From positions 3,100,001-3,164,000 of the forward strand of contig NZ_CP039121.1 of the NCBI RefSeq assembly GCF_014131735.1: a DNA stretch of 64,000 bases, in the 5' to 3' direction. Each line of letters begins with the position of its first letter. The stretch's first letter is position 1. This stretch comes from Lactiplantibacillus plantarum (lineage in GTDB: Bacteria > Bacillota > Bacilli > Lactobacillales > Lactobacillaceae). Shown here piece after piece: positions 41,611-50,316 of the stretch. Made by a program: the position numbers and the translations under genes. Under the pieces are notes generated by a model, which saw only the letters and a list, made by a program, of their open reading frames with translations, searched no databases and had not been told where the DNA came from.

Positions 41611-42351
41611 CTACGCCACACAAGCCCGCATAAACGCCGCAAACAACCGCGCCTGCACGGAGTTTACTTGTTGCATCATTTCTGGATGCCACTGGACACC
41701 CAACTGTAGACCACCAGCTGTCGCCTCAATTGCTTCAACAACCTGATCCGCACTTTGGGCCACCACCTGAAAGCCCGTTGCCACTTGTTTCACGGCCTGA
41801 TGATGAAATGAATTGACCGTGATTGCGTCACTAGTGGTGCCTAAATATTCAGCCAAGGTCGTACCTGGTACGACCTTCACGTGATGCATGCCGTAAGCGG
41901 CCAATTGTCCTTGCATATGTTTTAAGGTACCCTGACCAGCTGGTAGTTCACTCATATCCTGATAAAGATTGCCACCATAGCACACGTTTAAGATTTGTAA
42001 GCCCCGACAGATACCGAGCACCGGTTTACCAACGGCGTGGGTGGCACGAATCAGCGCAATTTCATACTGATCCCGTTCCGGATCTACCCCACCCAATTTA
42101 GGCTGGGGTTCCTCCCCATACGTCAATGGGGCCACATCTGCACCACCACAAAGTAGTAGACCATCGATCATTCCAACGTATCGTTCAATCGTCGTTGCGT
42201 CGGTCGTTACCGGTAATACCAATGGCACACCGCCATTATCCGTTACTGATTTCAAATAATCACGATTCACATAATCACGGACCCGCCCCGGGAACATCTG
42301 GCTGTTCACTGTCACAACGCCTGGTGCGATTCCAATTATCGGTTTAACCAT
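41611..42351 (-). CDS. Class I glutamine amidotransferase-like hydrolase (gamma-glutamyl-GABA hydrolase type)
   Basis: A 246-residue PuuD-like peptidase C26. The catalytic Cys is in LGICRGLQILNV near residue 110, with His and Glu in LGVQWHPEMM near residue 220. DGLLLCGGADVAP precedes the nucleophile. The family removes gamma-linked glutamate from small metabolites such as gamma-glutamyl-GABA. No polyamine pathway genes are near. GAGAGAGG lies 8 nt before the ATG at 42351. It follows the terminator of the thiamine operon, so it is transcribed separately. Confidence 0.87.
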   Translation of the reverse strand: MVKPIIGIAPGVVTVNSQMFPGRVRDYVNRDYLKSVTDNGGVPLVLPVTTDATTIERYVGMIDGLLLCGGADVAPLTYGEEPQPKLGGVDPERDQYEIALIRATHAVGKPVLGICRGLQILNVCYGGNLYQDMSELPAGQGTLKHMQGQLAAYGMHHVKVVPGTTLAEYLGTTSDAITVNSFHHQAVKQVATGFQVVAQSADQVVEAIEATAGGLQLGVQWHPEMMQQVNSVQARLFAAFMRACVA

Positions 42352-42367
42352 TCTGTCGCCCTCTCTC

Positions 42368-42408
42368 AAAAAAATCCCACGGTAACATGCGTATTACCAA
42401 TGGGATTA
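42368..42408 (-). terminator. Terminator of the thi operon
   Basis: AATCCCAcGGTAA/TTACCAaTGGGATT arms are followed by seven T on the minus strand. Confidence 0.85.
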
Positions 42409-42432
42409 TCATTTACTTTTTACATCTAATTG

Positions 42433-43632
42433 TCAATGACTAAGCTCGCGATATTCGAGCTCGGTTGGTTTGACGATAATTCCCGTCAACCAGACGGCGA
42501 TGCTCAGCCCAACCAATACTAATAGCGTCGTGCCACCAATGAAATCAATGGCCTGTAACTGATAATAGGCGACAATCCCCACAACCCACCAGCAAAAGTT
42601 CAACCAGTATGGTAACGTAGCGTGCCGCACAAAGTACGTGACGAAGATAATAGCATATAGCGGTGTGAAGACCGAACCAATCAAATACAGGAAGTTCTGA
42701 TAATACGTCATGGCAACCGTCAGCGCAATCAATAGCCCAACTACCGTCACACCAACGGCTAATCGATTAACATAGCGGCTATCGGTCAGATTAGCCAAAC
42801 TCGTGGCGGCCGAATAAGTATCTAAAAATGTCGTCGTCACCGTTGAGAAAACAATAATCAGCAATGCAACCAATCCTAAACCGGACCGCGTCAGCAATGC
42901 CGTGATATCAGTTTGCCCTGTCCGTAACACAACTAATAGCCCCGTCACAAACATCACTAAACTGCCTAACATATAGCCACCCGCGCTGACTAGTGCGACT
43001 GGTAAAGGACGATCAACACGCTGGGTATAATCACCAATTAGTGGCAACCATGAGAGTGCCATCGTAACGTTCAATTCCACTGCTTGCCCAAACGTCATAC
43101 TAGTCGTTGATACCGACTGACTAGTTGTCGGTGCCATAAATACCATTACGAGCATTAACACCGTCCCGAGCACCAACAAGCCCACAACGGCATTGTTGAT
43201 TTTGAACAGTAACTGACTACCCATGAGCAACCACGCAATAATCAAAATCGCCACGATGGTTGCCATTAATAGCGGACTTCGAAAGCCAAATAGCTTTCCA
43301 CTAATACTGTTCATGGCTAACTGAGCATTGACGATCATCACCGCCGTCCAGCCAACGAGTTGCAAGGCGTTGAGTCCTGACGCTAGTAACACCCCGCCGC
43401 GACCAAAAGCCAGTTGGGCTGACGCTAACGCGGACTGGTGTAATTTAGCCCCCAAATAGCCGGCTGGAACCAAGAACAGGCCACAGCCGATCAAGTGCCC
43501 CAATACAATCGCAGCCAATCCGCGTGTCAGCCCCAGTGGTGCCATCAGCGTACCTGTTAAGATTTCGGCAATTGAGATAGCCGCACCGAGCCACAGTAAA
43601 AATTGGCTCCGAAAAATCCCGTCATGTTTCAT
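42433..43632 (-). CDS. cytX: CytX, NCS1-family permease, predicted hydroxymethylpyrimidine importer
   Basis: A 399-residue transporter of the cytosine/purine/thiamine/allantoin family with about 12 helices (FLLWLGAAISIAEILTGTLM at the start; FGFRSPLLMATIVAILIIAW; SWLPLIGDYTQRV). Its place as last gene of a TPP-riboswitch operon, with its ATG overlapping the thiE stop (TGATG), identifies it as CytX, the predicted importer of the pyrimidine moiety that ThiD phosphorylates. Confidence 0.88.
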   Translation of the reverse strand: MKHDGIFRSQFLLWLGAAISIAEILTGTLMAPLGLTRGLAAIVLGHLIGCGLFLVPAGYLGAKLHQSALASAQLAFGRGGVLLASGLNALQLVGWTAVMIVNAQLAMNSISGKLFGFRSPLLMATIVAILIIAWLLMGSQLLFKINNAVVGLLVLGTVLMLVMVFMAPTTSQSVSTTSMTFGQAVELNVTMALSWLPLIGDYTQRVDRPLPVALVSAGGYMLGSLVMFVTGLLVVLRTGQTDITALLTRSGLGLVALLIIVFSTVTTTFLDTYSAATSLANLTDSRYVNRLAVGVTVVGLLIALTVAMTYYQNFLYLIGSVFTPLYAIIFVTYFVRHATLPYWLNFCWWVVGIVAYYQLQAIDFIGGTTLLVLVGLSIAVWLTGIIVKPTELEYRELSH

Positions 43633-44285
43633 CAGTGACCCTCCGTAGCCGTTAGCATCGCCTTGACCGTGGCAGCCATATCGGGACTACGCGTTAACAT
43701 TGAGATCACCGCAGCGCCAGCCGCACCAGTAGCCGCAATAGCTGGCAATTGCGCGACAGTAATTCCGCCAATGGCGACAACGGGACAGGTTGCAGTCACG
43801 ACTAATTGTCGCAAGCCCGTCAGACCGACTACTGGATCCGCATCGGCCTTAGATGTCGTTGGAAAGATGGGACCACTACCAAGATAGGCAATGCCTTCCA
43901 ATTGGTTAGCAATCTGCACTTCAGCTAAGGTTGAACAAGACAAACCGACAAACATTTGATTAGCGACCCGTTGAATAACTTGTGTCACCCGGTCGTCCTT
44001 TTGACCAACGTGAATCCCATCTGCTTGCAGTGCGAGTGCCAGCTCGACATCATCATCGACGATAAAGGGAACATGCGCTTGCGCACAGCGTTCCCGCAGC
44101 TGCTGCCCCAATGCAAAACGCTCAGCCGTAGTCAACTGGCTATTGCCTTTATCTCGGTATTGAAATGCCGTGATGCCTGCATCCAAGGCCGTTTGGACGA
44201 CCACATTCAGATCCTGTCCCGGCACGTCTTGTGTCCCGCACACAAAATAAGCACGTAATTGTGTGGGTTCAAATTTAAGCGTCAT
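43632..44285 (-). CDS. thiE: ThiE, thiamine-phosphate synthase
   Basis: A 217-residue TIM-barrel enzyme joining HMP pyrophosphate and thiazole phosphate to thiamine phosphate. The pyrophosphate-binding motif is FQYRDKG near residue 42. Other marks are IVDDDVELALALQADGIHVG, YLGSGPIFPTTSKADA and VAIGGITVAQLP. Its start overlaps thiD by 11 bases and its stop overlaps the cytX start codon. With thiM and thiD it completes salvage to thiamine phosphate; no de novo thi genes are nearby. Confidence 0.95.
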   Translation of the reverse strand: MTLKFEPTQLRAYFVCGTQDVPGQDLNVVVQTALDAGITAFQYRDKGNSQLTTAERFALGQQLRERCAQAHVPFIVDDDVELALALQADGIHVGQKDDRVTQVIQRVANQMFVGLSCSTLAEVQIANQLEGIAYLGSGPIFPTTSKADADPVVGLTGLRQLVVTATCPVVAIGGITVAQLPAIAATGAAGAAVISMLTRSPDMAATVKAMLTATEGH

Positions 44286-45099
44286 GAACGATCACCTGCT
44301 CACTTGGGGTTGCCCAATGATTCAACGGGCCATGACCATGCCCGACCTGGATACCATCCTGAATCGTCCCAGCAACGTACGCCTTAGCCGTTTTAATGGC
44401 CGCAGCCATTGACCGTCCTTTTGCTAATTCGGCGGTAATACATGCCGATAGAGTATCTCCCGTGCCGTGGGTCCGCACCGTATCAATCCGTGGAGCCGAA
44501 AGCCAAAAGGCGGTCCCGTCAGCCAACAATACGAAGTCATTAGCTAAATCAGGATTATCACCATGCCCACCTTTAATAATGACATTGTCAGCACCTAACC
44601 CCTGTAGCGCATGTCCAGCTGTAACCATCGCTTGATTACTAGTGATTGCCTGACCGGTTAATCGTTCTGCTTCCGGTAAATTCGGTGTCACAACAGTCGC
44701 TAACGGGATCAGTTCGTCGCGAACCGTTTTAATCGCATCCGCGGCTAATAACGCCGCCCCGCCTTTCGCAATCATGACTGGATCAACTGTCAGCGGCCCA
44801 AAATCAACTCGTTTCAAGTTCTCAACGACGGCATGGACATGTTCAGCATCTGCAAGCATCCCCGTTTTACAAGCGCGAATGTCTAAGTCAGCTGCTAACG
44901 AAGCAAATTGTTCGTCAATGAGCTTCGTCGGCATTGCCATAAAATCTTGGACCCCCAATGTATTTTGAGCTGTCACGGCAACGACTACCGCGGTACCAAA
45001 AACGTGACGTGCCTGCATCGTTTTTAAATCGGCCATGACACCGGCACCGCCACCACTGTCCGTACCAGCAATCGTTGCCACTTGTGGAAATTCATTCAT
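44275..45099 (-). CDS. thiD: ThiD, hydroxymethylpyrimidine/phosphomethylpyrimidine kinase
   Basis: A 274-residue ribokinase-fold enzyme phosphorylating HMP and HMP-P. Marks are TIAGTDSGGGAGVMADLKTM at the N-terminus, VDPVMIAKGG, TPNLPEAERLTG, and the anion-hole motif THGTGDTLSACITA with the catalytic Asp. I placed the start at the ATG before NEFPQVATIAG; GAAGGG lies 12 nt upstream, and an in-frame start 14 codons earlier would run into thiM. It is the second gene of the thi operon. Confidence 0.94.
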   Translation of the reverse strand: MNEFPQVATIAGTDSGGGAGVMADLKTMQARHVFGTAVVVAVTAQNTLGVQDFMAMPTKLIDEQFASLAADLDIRACKTGMLADAEHVHAVVENLKRVDFGPLTVDPVMIAKGGAALLAADAIKTVRDELIPLATVVTPNLPEAERLTGQAITSNQAMVTAGHALQGLGADNVIIKGGHGDNPDLANDFVLLADGTAFWLSAPRIDTVRTHGTGDTLSACITAELAKGRSMAAAIKTAKAYVAGTIQDGIQVGHGHGPLNHWATPSEQVIVHDA

Positions 45100-45124
45100 T
45101 AAATCTCGCGACCCTTCATTATAT

Positions 45125-45916
45125 TTAATCAACTTTAGCAATTGTTTGAATTTCTGACACTGTCACTAAGCTCAGCCGGTCAATCAAATCAATGGCAAAT
45201 GTGGCGGGACGATCGGCCGTCAGCTGACTGGCGACAAGTTCCCCCGCTCCCGCTAAGACTAAGCAAGCCATTTGCGCCGCCTGGTAAATATCGGTTGGAC
45301 TAACGGCTGTAAAAGCCGCGACGATACTAGAAAGTAAATCGCCCGAGCCCACGTGACGTTGGAAAAGCGGGGTACCATTAGCGACTTTAACAACGCGCCG
45401 ACCATCCGTAATAACATCAGTAGGTCCCGACAATATGACACAGCATTGAAATTGCTGTGCACAAGCTTGAGCAATTTCAACCAGGTCGCCCTGACCGCTC
45501 CCCGCATCAATGCCTTTCGCTTGCCAATCCATGCCAGCCAATGCCGCAATTTCACCAGCATTGCCCCGAATAACATCGACTTGAAAATCAGATAGTAATG
45601 CTAGCGCGACTTCTTTTCGATAAGGGACCGCCCCGACGGCCACCGGATCAAGAACGACTGGCTTATGATACTGATTAGCAAGCTTACCAACCACTCGCAT
45701 TTGATCAATCTGGGTGGTGGTCAAGGTTCCTAAATTAATGCAAACTGCCCCGGCAATTTGGACCATCGTCTCTGCTTCTTGGACTTCAGCTGACATAATT
45801 GGCGAGGCCCCTAACGCGTTTAGCCCATTGGCAACGTCTTGAACCGTAACAAAATTGGCAATGTTAAAAACAATCGGATTGTGATCCCGTAAAGTATTCA
45901 ATAATTGTAATTCCAT
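45125..45916 (-). CDS. thiM: ThiM, hydroxyethylthiazole kinase
   Basis: A 263-residue ribokinase-like enzyme that phosphorylates the thiazole moiety. Marks are DHNPIVFNIANFVTVQDVAN, GASPIMS, LDPVAVGAVPYR and RGNAGEIAALAG. The active-site loop reads HVGSGDLLSS, where B. subtilis has GTGC. Asp here is the general-base type seen in other ribokinases. GAGGAGG lies 9 nt before the ATG at 45916. It is the first gene behind the TPP riboswitch. Confidence 0.94.
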   Translation of the reverse strand: MELQLLNTLRDHNPIVFNIANFVTVQDVANGLNALGASPIMSAEVQEAETMVQIAGAVCINLGTLTTTQIDQMRVVGKLANQYHKPVVLDPVAVGAVPYRKEVALALLSDFQVDVIRGNAGEIAALAGMDWQAKGIDAGSGQGDLVEIAQACAQQFQCCVILSGPTDVITDGRRVVKVANGTPLFQRHVGSGDLLSSIVAAFTAVSPTDIYQAAQMACLVLAGAGELVASQLTADRPATFAIDLIDRLSLVTVSEIQTIAKVD

Positions 45917-45951
45917 AGCAATTCTCCTCCTCATTGACCGTCACACCAATC

Positions 45952-46095
45952 AAAAACGACCACCAATCAACATGCATTGATCCAGTGGCCGCTAACATTA
46001 GCTGTGACACTTTCCTACGCAAGTTTGAGCTTACAGGTTCAGAGGGATCGGCACTTACAGCACCATCTCAGCCCATTTTTGGACACCCCTAGTGT
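45952..46095 (-). ncRNA. TPP riboswitch with terminator before thiM
   Basis: On the minus strand the aptamer spans 46095 to 46007. ACACT/AGTGT form P1, followed by AGGGGTGTCC, GGGCTGAGATGG (the CUGAGA pyrimidine pocket), CCCTCTGAACCTG and GTAGGAAAGT. A downstream stem (about 45957-45990) with TTTTTG forms the terminator. TPP binding should stop transcription of thiM-thiD-thiE-cytX. Confidence 0.95.
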
Positions 46096-46271
46096 TTAAA
46101 AATATTCAATTACTAACCTTAGTCTAACGATTGTAACCGCTAACGTCAATCTTTCCGTTAGCCGAATCACCCTCATTGCTACTTAATTAATTAGGCATTA
46201 AAGTTTAAATTCACCGCCGCGACCGGTTATAATAAAAAGCAAATATGCCTTTAAGAAAAGAGTGATTGAAG

Positions 46272-47249
46272 ATGCAAGCACTTGTTGTGCCAGATCCATC
46301 CGCTCAAACTATGAAACAGCTTCAATGGCAAGAACGGCCCATGCCCAACCTCGGGCCAACTGAGGTGTTGATCAAGACCCAAGCAGTCGGGCTCAATCCG
46401 GTAGATTTTAAATTAGTTACGGCGGGTAACGCCGCCTGGCAATATCCACACACACTAGGACTAGACACAGCTGGAATCGTGGAAGCGGTTGGCGCTGAGG
46501 TCACTAATTTTCGGCCTGGCGAACGAGTTTGTGGGCACGCTAATCTCGCCAATAATGGGACGTTTGCCGAATACGTGAGTTTACCAGCAGCCGTGCTAGC
46601 TAAGATTCCAACGACTGTGAGCTTTGAAGCAGCCGCCGCTAGTCTCTGCGCTGGATTGACGGCTTATCAGGCCCTCCTGCGCAAAGCCAATTTAAATGCC
46701 GCGCAAACTGTGCTGATCCATGCAGGTGCGGGCGGTGTAGGCAGTATGGCTATTCAACTCGCTAAGGCTGCTGGCAAGACCGTCTTCACGACCGTTTCAC
46801 AGGCCAAGCAAGCCTTCGTGGCACCGCTGCATCCCGATGCCCAAATCGATTACCATCATGAAGATGTGACCACATGCATTCAAGACCTAACGCAGCAGCA
46901 CGGTGTTGATCTGATCATTAATACCATTGGTCATGCTGATGCGGACTTACCGCGCTTAGCTTACAATGGCCAGCTTGTCTGTGTATTAGCAACTCCGGAC
47001 CACTTTCCAAGTAATCAAGTTGTAACTATCAGTAAATTGGACCTCGGTGGTGCCCACCGTAGCGGTAACCCAGCGCAAGTTGCCGATCTTGGGCAAATGA
47101 CCGCCGCCTTATTAGCTTTGGTCCAAACTGGCAAGGTCGACCCACTAATTACTCAGGTCTTGCACCGTGACCAACTTGTAAGTGGTTTACAACAACTCCA
47201 AGCTGGTCAAGTCGTTGGTAAACTCGTCGTGACTTTTGACGCCTGTTGA
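46272..47249 (+). CDS. Zinc-independent quinone oxidoreductase-like MDR enzyme
   Basis: A 325-residue medium-chain dehydrogenase. The N-terminal GroES-like domain has AVGLNPVDFKL and TLGLDTAGIVEAVG. The NADPH domain has LIHAGAGGVGSMAIQLAKAAG. The catalytic zinc ligands are absent, so it belongs to the quinone oxidoreductase/enoyl reductase group that uses NADPH. The ATG at 46272 follows a weak AAGAG. It is a single gene, divergent from the thi operon, with its own terminator. Reduction of a quinone or enone is likely; no partner gene narrows it. Confidence 0.85.
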   Translation: MQALVVPDPSAQTMKQLQWQERPMPNLGPTEVLIKTQAVGLNPVDFKLVTAGNAAWQYPHTLGLDTAGIVEAVGAEVTNFRPGERVCGHANLANNGTFAEYVSLPAAVLAKIPTTVSFEAAAASLCAGLTAYQALLRKANLNAAQTVLIHAGAGGVGSMAIQLAKAAGKTVFTTVSQAKQAFVAPLHPDAQIDYHHEDVTTCIQDLTQQHGVDLIINTIGHADADLPRLAYNGQLVCVLATPDHFPSNQVVTISKLDLGGAHRSGNPAQVADLGQMTAALLALVQTGKVDPLITQVLHRDQLVSGLQQLQAGQVVGKLVVTFDAC

Positions 47250-47266
47250 TCTAAAAATGAAGATAC

Positions 47267-47307
47267 GAAAAACGCAGCTCAAGGGCGGCCTTGAACTGCG
47301 CTTTTTG
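47267..47307 (+). terminator. Terminator of the quinone oxidoreductase-like gene
   Basis: CGCAG-C-TCAAGG/CCTTGA-A-CTGCG stem (47273-47300) is followed by CTTTTTG. Confidence 0.85.
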
Positions 47308-47430
47308 GGGTGTCAGGCGATAATCGCAACATGTGCGTATCGGCTGGGGTTACGATTATCATCGGGTGGGCGAATGAACCATGATCACCGCCGTTCAGCC
47401 GCCCATCTCCGATTAATCCCGACACCACTA
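47307..47430. ncRNA. Candidate three-way-junction RNA between converging transcripts
   Basis: Three nested stems can be drawn. P1 is GGTGTC (47309-47314) with GACACC (47421-47426), plus two more pairs. P2 is GATAATCG (47319-47326) with CGATTATC (47353-47360). P3 is GGGCG..GAAC (47368-47379) with GTTC..CGCCC (47393-47404). No T-run follows on either strand, so it is not an ordinary terminator. It lies between the 3' ends of the oxidoreductase gene and the lar operon. The transcribed strand is unknown. Confidence 0.4.
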
Positions 47431-47448
47431 TCATTAATTTGATTAGGC

Positions 47449-48279
47449 CTAGGCGAAAGTGGCCAATTGTGCCTTGGTCAACGTATCATTCATCCGACCA
47501 CTACGGAAGCCACCTAAATCAAGGGTAACGTAGCGGAATCCAAGTGATTGTAATTGACGGTTAACGCGGTCGTTAAAGACTAAGAAATCACCAATTCGTG
47601 CTTCTGGTAATTCGATCCGCGCAATATCATTGTGGAAACGAACCCGGACCGTTGGAAAACCTAAACTACGCAAATATTTTTCGGCGGCCATTACTTGAGC
47701 AATATTGTCATGTGTCAACGTCGTCCCGTATGGGAACCGTGAAGATACAGAGCATGACGCCACTTTATTCCAGTTCGTCAAACCGAGTTCTTGTGCCAAG
47801 GCCCGAACGTCAGTCTTGAAGAAATCAGCTTCTTGTAACAAGCTCCGGGCCCCCGCTTCACTACGGGCCTTCAAACCAGGACGATAATCATTTTCATCAT
47901 TCTTGATCATACCGTCTAAGACAGCGGCACTACCGTTATTAGCCGCAATGTCATTCAACCGGCTGTAGAACATCTTCTTCGCATAGTACCAGCTATCAGG
48001 CGTGTTGTTCTTGATGTGGTCATCGCTCAAGTAGTCTAGCGTAGTTCCTTGAACGTTAGCACCTAGTTCTTCGGCTAAGCTCATCGCTTTATCGAATTCT
48101 TCATCCGTAAATAATTCAGAGTTCGCAACCACAGCGGTCACATTGTCACGGCCTAAAACATCGAGGGCCATCTTCAAAACTAAGGTACTGTCGATCCCAC
48201 CAGAAAAGGCCACGGTGACCCGTTGTAAATCCTTTAATGCTGCTACTAACGTTGCTTTTTTTGTTGCTAATGTTGCCAT
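47449..48279 (-). CDS. larE: LarE, sacrificial sulfur transferase for the nickel-pincer cofactor
   Basis: A 276-residue PP-loop ATPase. It adenylates the dicarboxylated pyridine mononucleotide made by LarB and gives up the sulfur of its own Cys176, leaving dehydroalanine. Both features are visible: the PP-loop VTVAFSGGIDST at residues 21-32, and Cys176 in VASCSVSSRF, exactly the published L. plantarum position. It is the last gene of larA-B-C1-C2-D-E. GAAGGG precedes the ATG. No strong terminator with a U-tract follows; the structured region at 47307-47430 lies there instead. Confidence 0.97.
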   Translation of the reverse strand: MATLATKKATLVAALKDLQRVTVAFSGGIDSTLVLKMALDVLGRDNVTAVVANSELFTDEEFDKAMSLAEELGANVQGTTLDYLSDDHIKNNTPDSWYYAKKMFYSRLNDIAANNGSAAVLDGMIKNDENDYRPGLKARSEAGARSLLQEADFFKTDVRALAQELGLTNWNKVASCSVSSRFPYGTTLTHDNIAQVMAAEKYLRSLGFPTVRVRFHNDIARIELPEARIGDFLVFNDRVNRQLQSLGFRYVTLDLGGFRSGRMNDTLTKAQLATFA

Positions 48280-48303
48280 AATAAAACCCTTCTTCTATTT
48301 AAT

Positions 48304-49020
48304 TTAATTAATTCCAAAAAAGCCATGCATAAACCAAGCGGCAATTGCTGCCCCGACAAAGGGCGCAATTCCTGGCACAATGATACCGTATTGCCAATCA
48401 CTATCGGCTTTATTGGCAATTGGTAAGATGGCGTGGGCAATCCGGGGCCCCATATCTCGAGCTAAGTTCATTGCGAACCCAGTTGGACCACCAAGTCCCA
48501 TCCCAATGGCCCATACAAGTAGGCCAACGCCAATTGGCACGATTCCCGGCGTTTTAATCTCAGAAATCGCTAAAATACCCGAAATAAAAATAAATGTATC
48601 AAATAATTCCACAAAGAAATTCCGCGGTAAGTTACGAACGGCTGGTGCCGTACAGAATAAGTTCCGAATTGTAATGGGTGAAATCTCATCTGTTGAGGCT
48701 TTAAAATGATCAGCATACATGATCCAAACGATCACTGAGCCCACGACCCCACCAAGCACTTCCGCAACGGAATACGGAATAAATAAAGACCATGCGATAT
48801 TTCCTAATAGACACTGCGCCAAAACCATTGCCGGGTTAATGCAAACATTGCCAAAAATGAATAAGGCAACGCTAATCCCAAAACCCCAAGTTGTAATGGC
48901 AAAAATATGACCGGAACCCCGATACTTGGTTCCCTTTAATACGGAACTACAATGAACACCCACCCCAAAAATAATCATTAGGGCTGTGCCCATAAATTCA
49001 GCAATCAACTGATGTACCAA
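48304..49020 (-). CDS. larD: LarD, lactic acid channel of the aquaglyceroporin family
   Basis: A 238-residue channel with six helices and the two pore motifs NPAMVLAQ and GFAMNLARDMGPR (NPA and NLARD) of aquaglyceroporins. It carries lactic acid across the membrane so that intracellular LarA can racemise it. I used the TTG at 49020, 10 nt after an AGGAGG; this gives 238 residues, and an in-frame upstream extension would overlap the ribosome site. The larC2 stop lies 5 bp before the start, so translation is coupled. Confidence 0.93.
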   Translation of the reverse strand: MVHQLIAEFMGTALMIIFGVGVHCSSVLKGTKYRGSGHIFAITTWGFGISVALFIFGNVCINPAMVLAQCLLGNIAWSLFIPYSVAEVLGGVVGSVIVWIMYADHFKASTDEISPITIRNLFCTAPAVRNLPRNFFVELFDTFIFISGILAISEIKTPGIVPIGVGLLVWAIGMGLGGPTGFAMNLARDMGPRIAHAILPIANKADSDWQYGIIVPGIAPFVGAAIAAWFMHGFFGIN

Positions 49021-49024
49021 AAAA

Positions 49025-49456
49025 TTACGCCTCCTCATCTAATTGATCTACCGCCACTAAGGCTGCCTGGTAGACCGTTCTAAACGGAATATGAAATTGC
49101 TGCGCCAGCTGGGCACAATCCGCATATTCCGGCATCTTCTTCTCAATATCTTGATATGTCGCCACTTTAACTTGAACGTCACCGTACGGCGTTGCGACCG
49201 TCAGGAAGTGCCGTTGCATAATAGTACGTTGCCACGTCTGGTAACGTACACCAATCGTCGTCGTTTCTTGTAAAATCAACTTAGTCAGTAAGTCCTTATC
49301 GTTAACGTTTCCCAAAACCGTTAACTTTGTCGCCGGCCGATCTTTCTTCATCTGAATGGGCGTGAAAAACACATCGTATGCGCCCGCCGTTAATAACTGG
49401 TTCATCACGTACCCCAGTCCTTCACCCGTCTGATCATCCAGATTAGCTTCAATCAT
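49025..49456 (-). CDS. larC2: LarC2, C-terminal part of nickel insertase LarC
   Basis: A 143-residue segment from the first internal ATG (MIEANLDDQTGEGLGYVMNQ). It forms the C-terminal domain of LarC, the CTP-dependent cyclometallase that inserts nickel into the pincer cofactor. The open frame extends upstream without a stop to the A10 run at the end of larC1, in the -1 frame relative to larC1. The functional full-length LarC is therefore made by ribosomal frameshifting, as reported for L. plantarum. Separate translation from this ATG has no obvious ribosome site. Confidence 0.92.
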   Translation of the reverse strand: MIEANLDDQTGEGLGYVMNQLLTAGAYDVFFTPIQMKKDRPATKLTVLGNVNDKDLLTKLILQETTTIGVRYQTWQRTIMQRHFLTVATPYGDVQVKVATYQDIEKKMPEYADCAQLAQQFHIPFRTVYQAALVAVDQLDEEA

Positions 49457-49494
49457 TAAGACAGCATCAGCCGTCCGGTTAACGATTTGCTGAC

Positions 49495-50286
49495 TTAGTT
49501 TTTTTTTTCGAATAATACGGCTCGCAGTGCATTGAAACCACCCGTGTCCCGTTTACCAAACCCATAACCAACTCTAGTTGGCACGGCATTTTCCGGTAAC
49601 GGTCCGAATTCACGTACGAGCGTCTTGACCAAGCCCATCCCAGTGGGGGTAATCAATTCAGTATGCACATCCAACCGTTGTTGAATCGGAATGGCACTAC
49701 CAACTCGCATCTGCATCACGGCTGGTACGGGAACTGGCATCTGACCATGGGCAACGTTAATAAAACCACTACCATCACTTAACGGTGAAGCCATGATGGT
49801 ATCAATCTGCATCAATTCCAACCCAATACAGCAGCCCACAATATCAACAATCGAATCCAACGCGCCCACTTCATGGAAATGAACTTCAGCTAGTGGCATG
49901 TGATGAACCGCTGCTTCCGCTTGCGCAATTTCCATAAAGATCGCTTTCGCGTGGTGTTTCACGGTATCTGATAAGTCACTGCCGTCAATTAACGCCTCAA
50001 TATCAGCTAAATGACGCGCTTCATGATCATGATGATGCCCAGCTTCATGCTGATGATGGTGATGTTCCACAAAACCATGGTCCTTACCACCCGCAACCTG
50101 AACATCAAAGCTCGTGCCATAGATGCTACTCTGGGCTTCCCGTTGCTGCGTTAATTCATAACCGTGCACGTGTAACTTAGCCAATTCGGTTTTTAATTGC
50201 TCAAAATCAAGTCCTAAATCGAGTAACGCGCCCAGAAACATATCACCGCTAATCCCCGAAAAAGCGTCTAAATAAAGTGTTTGCAT
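49495..50286 (-). CDS. larC1: LarC1, N-terminal part of nickel insertase LarC
   Basis: A 263-residue domain beginning MQTLYLDAFSGISGDMFLGA. It has a His-rich metal-binding stretch near residues 75-92 (EHHHHQHEAGHH and more) and the conserved HFHEVGALDSIVDIVG. The frame ends in the A10 run as ...FEKKN-stop. A -1 slip there continues into larC2 and gives LarC of roughly 415 residues. AAGGAG lies 7 nt before the ATG. It is the third gene of the lar operon. Confidence 0.95.
   Translation of the reverse strand: MQTLYLDAFSGISGDMFLGALLDLGLDFEQLKTELAKLHVHGYELTQQREAQSSIYGTSFDVQVAGGKDHGFVEHHHHQHEAGHHHDHEARHLADIEALIDGSDLSDTVKHHAKAIFMEIAQAEAAVHHMPLAEVHFHEVGALDSIVDIVGCCIGLELMQIDTIMASPLSDGSGFINVAHGQMPVPVPAVMQMRVGSAIPIQQRLDVHTELITPTGMGLVKTLVREFGPLPENAVPTRVGYGFGKRDTGGFNALRAVLFEKKN
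49499..49508 (-). other. Programmed -1 frameshift site joining larC1 and larC2
   Basis: Ten consecutive A on the coding strand follow TTCG. In the zero frame the codons are GAA AAA AAA AAC TAA (stop). After a -1 slip they are GAA AAA AAA AAA CTA and onward into larC2 with no stop. An A-rich heptamer is a typical slippery site. Confidence 0.9.
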
Positions 50287-50316
50287 TTATCTTCTCCTTG
50301 TTCAGTTAACTGAATC

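Noticed and set aside
47307..47430. Ordinary terminator of the lar operon.
   Set aside because: No run of T follows the stems on the minus strand, and the fold has three arms.
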